From a virus, in the IMG/VR virus record IMGVR_UViG_3300022221_000010, positions 1-56,760 of that record: 56,760 bases of DNA. One strand, 5' to 3'. A program made the position numbers and the translations under genes. Positions within the stretch are counted from its first letter, which is position 1; each line of letters begins with the position of its first letter. This document shows, in pieces, positions 54,662 to 56,760 of the stretch. The notes below the pieces were generated by a model. That model saw nothing but the letters and a program-made list of their open reading frames with translations, had not been told where the DNA came from and ran no database searches.

Positions 54662-55366
54662 CTAGTCCAATGCTAAAAAAGATTTCAAGCCACTCAGTTT
54701 AACAGTTGATTCATCCTTACAAGCTGGACATTTGATCTTTTTATTCCATACCAAACTAGGCATCTTTTTGAAAAAATTATCAATTTCTTTAAATTTATCT
54801 TCAGAGATGGATTCCATGAATTCATCTAAAGCTTCTTCACTACTATCTTCCGATTTAAATACTTCATCTTCAGTGAAAATACAATCGATAGAATCTCGAA
54901 TCATTTTGAATTGATCATTAACTGTCATATCTTCGGACAACGATTCGACGGTCCTGAATGATGGATAGTTTAAAATGATTCCGATGTCACCTTCTATCAT
55001 AATTTTATTCTCAGGCATTTTGCCAGATATTTTGACATCATCCAGATTAATATTCATTTCAGAAGTTGCATCACATTTAGGACACTTTCGAACAAGATCG
55101 ACGGTTTCACCTTTGGATTTTTTTCTTAATTCAAGGAATAACCACTCAACGTCAACCACAGGTAAATCATTCACATTCAACAATCCAAACGTACAGTTTT
55201 CAATAACGTTTTTAATGGCCTGAATCATATCTTCAGTTGATCCAGATTCGATAGCCAGTAGGAATATCTTTTCTTCTTTCACAAGAAATGGTCGATACTC
55301 TATTTTCTCATTAGAAGATGGTAGAGTTGTTTTATATTTCGTTACTGATAATGTCGGTAATGTCAT
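54662..55366 (-). CDS. baseplate hub protein, T4 gp26-like, with zinc motifs
   Basis: 234 residues. C-P-K-C (about 94-97) and C-P-A-C (about 217-220) form an apparent split zinc site. The N-terminal part (Y-R-P-F-L-V-K-E-E-K, about 26-35) is the typical opening of the T4 baseplate protein family of gp26. It probably helps assemble the baseplate hub. It follows the tube-fold gene by nine bases. Confidence 0.72.
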   Translation of the reverse strand: MTLPTLSVTKYKTTLPSSNEKIEYRPFLVKEEKIFLLAIESGSTEDMIQAIKNVIENCTFGLLNVNDLPVVDVEWLFLELRKKSKGETVDLVRKCPKCDATSEMNINLDDVKISGKMPENKIMIEGDIGIILNYPSFRTVESLSEDMTVNDQFKMIRDSIDCIFTEDEVFKSEDSSEEALDEFMESISEDKFKEIDNFFKKMPSLVWNKKIKCPACKDESTVKLSGLKSFLALD

Positions 55367-55375
55367 TTGAAATCC

Positions 55376-56131
55376 TTAATTAATTCTTGATTGTGATGTA
55401 CCTTCCTTGTTGATTGACGATGCTCCGGCAATTAATTTGCGGGTAATTAAATCATCATATTGGGTATTTCCATGTATGCCCAACGAATTCTTAACGAATC
55501 CAAAAAGTTCACTAGGTAGGCTCTCAAATGCCGTAGACAAATTGAATAATCCTTCTCTAGACTCAAAGTATTTATACGTCAAAGAAACATTGAATGTTGA
55601 TATAGTATCCGATGATTCATATGCCATTCCAATTTCACTGATTGATATAGGATAAGCTTCTTTCAATGTCACGATTCGAGTTTTTTTACCTACCATATCT
55701 ACTTGAGCAATTTCGATATCGGTTGTGAAACGAGAATAATATTCCATATATTTTGATTTAATAATTTGAGGTGGTATACCATCTTGAATATCATCTGAAT
55801 TTCTCGAATCAATTTGTTTTTCTGTAATATTGTTCATCCATGTATTAAATACTTCCCATTCGCGCATTTCGGCATCTAAATAAAATGACATGGTAACAGG
55901 TTGATAAATTCGATCATATGGAACTTTAACTAAAGGACCAGTGATACGATCATCAATCGTTCCAATATTACGCGCTGGCCAAGTAACCGAATTACAATTA
56001 AGCGCTACCTTTCTAGGGTCTTTTAATTTATCCCAATCCACAATTTTAATTGGAAGAGAAACAGCATATCTATTTGGTCGCGCATAATCGTTAACCGCTG
56101 CTTTAAAATTGTAAATAGTATTGATCGACAT
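55376..56131 (-). CDS. tail-tube-fold baseplate protein (gp54/gp19-like)
   Basis: 251 residues. D-Y-A-R-P-N-R-Y-A-V (about 14-23), K-V-P-Y-D-R-I-Y-Q-P-V-T-M-S-F-Y (about 68-83) and W-E-V-F-N-T-W-M (about 92-99) match the pattern of myovirus tube proteins: a beta-sandwich with an 'R-P-N-x-F/Y' opening and an 'F-x-x-W' helix. The longer C-terminus than gp19 favours a tube-initiating baseplate protein such as gp54. A late-type promoter lies 30 bases upstream. Confidence 0.6.
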   Translation of the reverse strand: MSINTIYNFKAAVNDYARPNRYAVSLPIKIVDWDKLKDPRKVALNCNSVTWPARNIGTIDDRITGPLVKVPYDRIYQPVTMSFYLDAEMREWEVFNTWMNNITEKQIDSRNSDDIQDGIPPQIIKSKYMEYYSRFTTDIEIAQVDMVGKKTRIVTLKEAYPISISEIGMAYESSDTISTFNVSLTYKYFESREGLFNLSTAFESLPSELFGFVKNSLGIHGNTQYDDLITRKLIAGASSINKEGTSQSRIN

Positions 56132-56160
56132 TTATTTTTAATGTATTATTAGAATATTAA

Positions 56161-56168
56161 TATTTATA
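56161..56168 (-). promoter_or_regulatory. late promoter TATAAATA of the tail block
   Basis: An exact T4 late -10 match on the minus strand, 30 bases before the first tail gene. Given function and spacing this is the best late promoter candidate in the window. Confidence 0.7.
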
Positions 56169-56183
56169 ACTAATCAAAAGTAT

Positions 56184-56363
56184 ATGCCAAAAAATGAAAA
56201 ACAAATGAATAATAAAGATCAAGAAATTAGACTTCTGGACGCACCTGAATATGTTGGATTTTGGAGGCTTAGTGATATTAACTTTCAAACTAAGGTTAGA
56301 CCAAATCGATTTCATCAATTTTTTTGTAAACTGATACTAGGAATTGAATGGTATGACCGCTAG
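56184..56363 (+). CDS. hypothetical protein (59 aa)
   Basis: Divergent from the tail block. A polar N-terminus, then aromatic-rich W-R-L-S-D-I-N-F and F-H-Q-F-F. It overlaps the next gene by eleven bases. No family recognised. Confidence 0.55.
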   Translation: MPKNEKQMNNKDQEIRLLDAPEYVGFWRLSDINFQTKVRPNRFHQFFCKLILGIEWYDR

Positions 56364-56511
56364 AAAAATCGCAGAAGCCGAATTAATGAAAGAACGTTTT
56401 CGAGAAGAAGTGGAACTTGAGAAAGCAAAGCTGCGCCGGAAAAGGAAATACATCTTTCCATGGCGTATTCGTGTTAAAATTATCAACTTAAACGATGAAG
56501 GTAATAAATAA
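56353..56511 (+). CDS. small basic helical protein (52 aa)
   Basis: A charged helix (residues about 5-33), then K-Y-I-F-P-W-R-I-R-V. It overlaps the gene before and abuts the gene after (TAAATG). Possibly peripheral to membrane or nucleic acid; no family recognised. Confidence 0.55.
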   Translation: MTARKIAEAELMKERFREEVELEKAKLRRKRKYIFPWRIRVKIINLNDEGNK

Positions 56512-56703
56512 ATGACTAGTAATGTAACATCAATCGAGAAATCGGCAAAGGATATTGCAGCGGAAGAACTTCGCGCTGAATCCATGAAAGAAAATGTCAG
56601 GAAATTGAAAGACAAAATGCGAACTATCGAGAGCACTAAAAGGATTCTTCGCAATCTTGAGCGTGAACTGGAAGCGCTTGAAGAAGAAATGGATTTATTA
56701 TAA
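56512..56703 (+). CDS. small coiled-coil protein (63 aa)
   Basis: Heptad-like Leu/Glu/Lys pattern through most of its length, a likely dimeric coiled coil. Starts immediately after the previous stop. A hairpin follows at the window end. Function unknown. Confidence 0.6.
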   Translation: MTSNVTSIEKSAKDIAAEELRAESMKENVRKLKDKMRTIESTKRILRNLERELEALEEEMDLL

Positions 56704-56726
56704 GTGGCAATTGCCAGTGATAGAAG

Positions 56727-56760
56727 AATGACGGTCTTCGATCCGAGGATCGTCATTCAT
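56727..56760 (+). terminator. hairpin at window end, probable terminator
   Basis: GAATGACG and CGTCATTC pair, with inner complementary bases (GTC...GAT region), after the coiled-coil gene. Any T-run lies beyond the window, so the terminator call is provisional. Confidence 0.55.

Noticed and set aside
56337-56756. 139-residue minus-strand frame at the window end
   Set aside because: It is antisense to three tightly packed plus-strand genes with good overlaps and ends in a hairpin; Ser/Leu-rich shadow composition.

Overview
The window is AT-rich DNA from a large tailed phage of the T4 supergroup. The evidence is a recognisable T4-type replication set: UvsX, gp41 helicase, gp61 primase, gp32, gp59, a DsbA-like protein, a probable gp33, ATP-dependent DNA ligase, an RNase H/FEN nuclease and class Ia NrdA/NrdB. 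Baseplate/tail genes and TATAAATA late-promoter-like boxes point the same way. Gene density is very high, with many ATGA or TAATG overlaps. Consensus host sigma70 promoters precede many gene clusters. The T5 A1-like protein, the T5-type endolysin and the tmRNA tag ending in ALAA suggest a Gram-negative, probably gammaproteobacterial, host. No integrase, transposase or CRISPR array was seen.

Layout. About 1-10 kb is an accessory region that mixes small exported or membrane proteins with 12 tRNA or tRNA-like genes. It also holds a TAXI-type solute-binding protein, a SLOG protein, an HD hydrolase and a reverse-strand PD-(D/E)XK-like gene. About 9.9-10.3 kb carries three tandem copies of an unusual structured RNA, the first of which encloses a complete but circularly permuted tRNA. 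They sit directly upstream of a TerD-like protein. About 12.6-15.5 kb holds NadM-Nudix and NadV (NAD+ salvage). At 17.4-17.8 kb there is a circularly permuted tmRNA whose tag reads ANDALYDGDFALAA. About 18-22.5 kb carries a phosphoesterase, UvsX and gp41.

About 22.5-29.4 kb is a cluster in which at least five proteins begin with a T4-like capsid-targeting peptide (M-K-x-Y-x-E-F-[IL]-x-E). They include a zeta-like P-loop kinase and a 2H phosphoesterase, and could be packaged in the head and injected. About 29.8-38.3 kb holds primase, ribonucleotide reductase, an A1-like protein, a methyltransferase, a GIY-YIG nuclease and dCMP deaminase. About 38.3-45.4 kb is a long run of small early-type genes, plus an endolysin, a GroES-like protein and a structured intergenic region. 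About 45.5-52.7 kb holds RNase H, ligase, NADAR, DsbA, gp33, gp59 and gp32. About 52.7-56.1 kb on the minus strand is a baseplate/tail block, followed by three small plus-strand genes.

Functions connect in several ways. NadV, NadM-Nudix, NADAR and possibly the TerD-like and 2H proteins fit countering NAD+-, ADP-ribose- or cyclic-nucleotide-based defences. tRNAs, the tmRNA, the permuted tRNA and a HAD of the RNA-repair type suggest heavy investment in translation. All functional calls come from reading motifs by eye; no database search was run.
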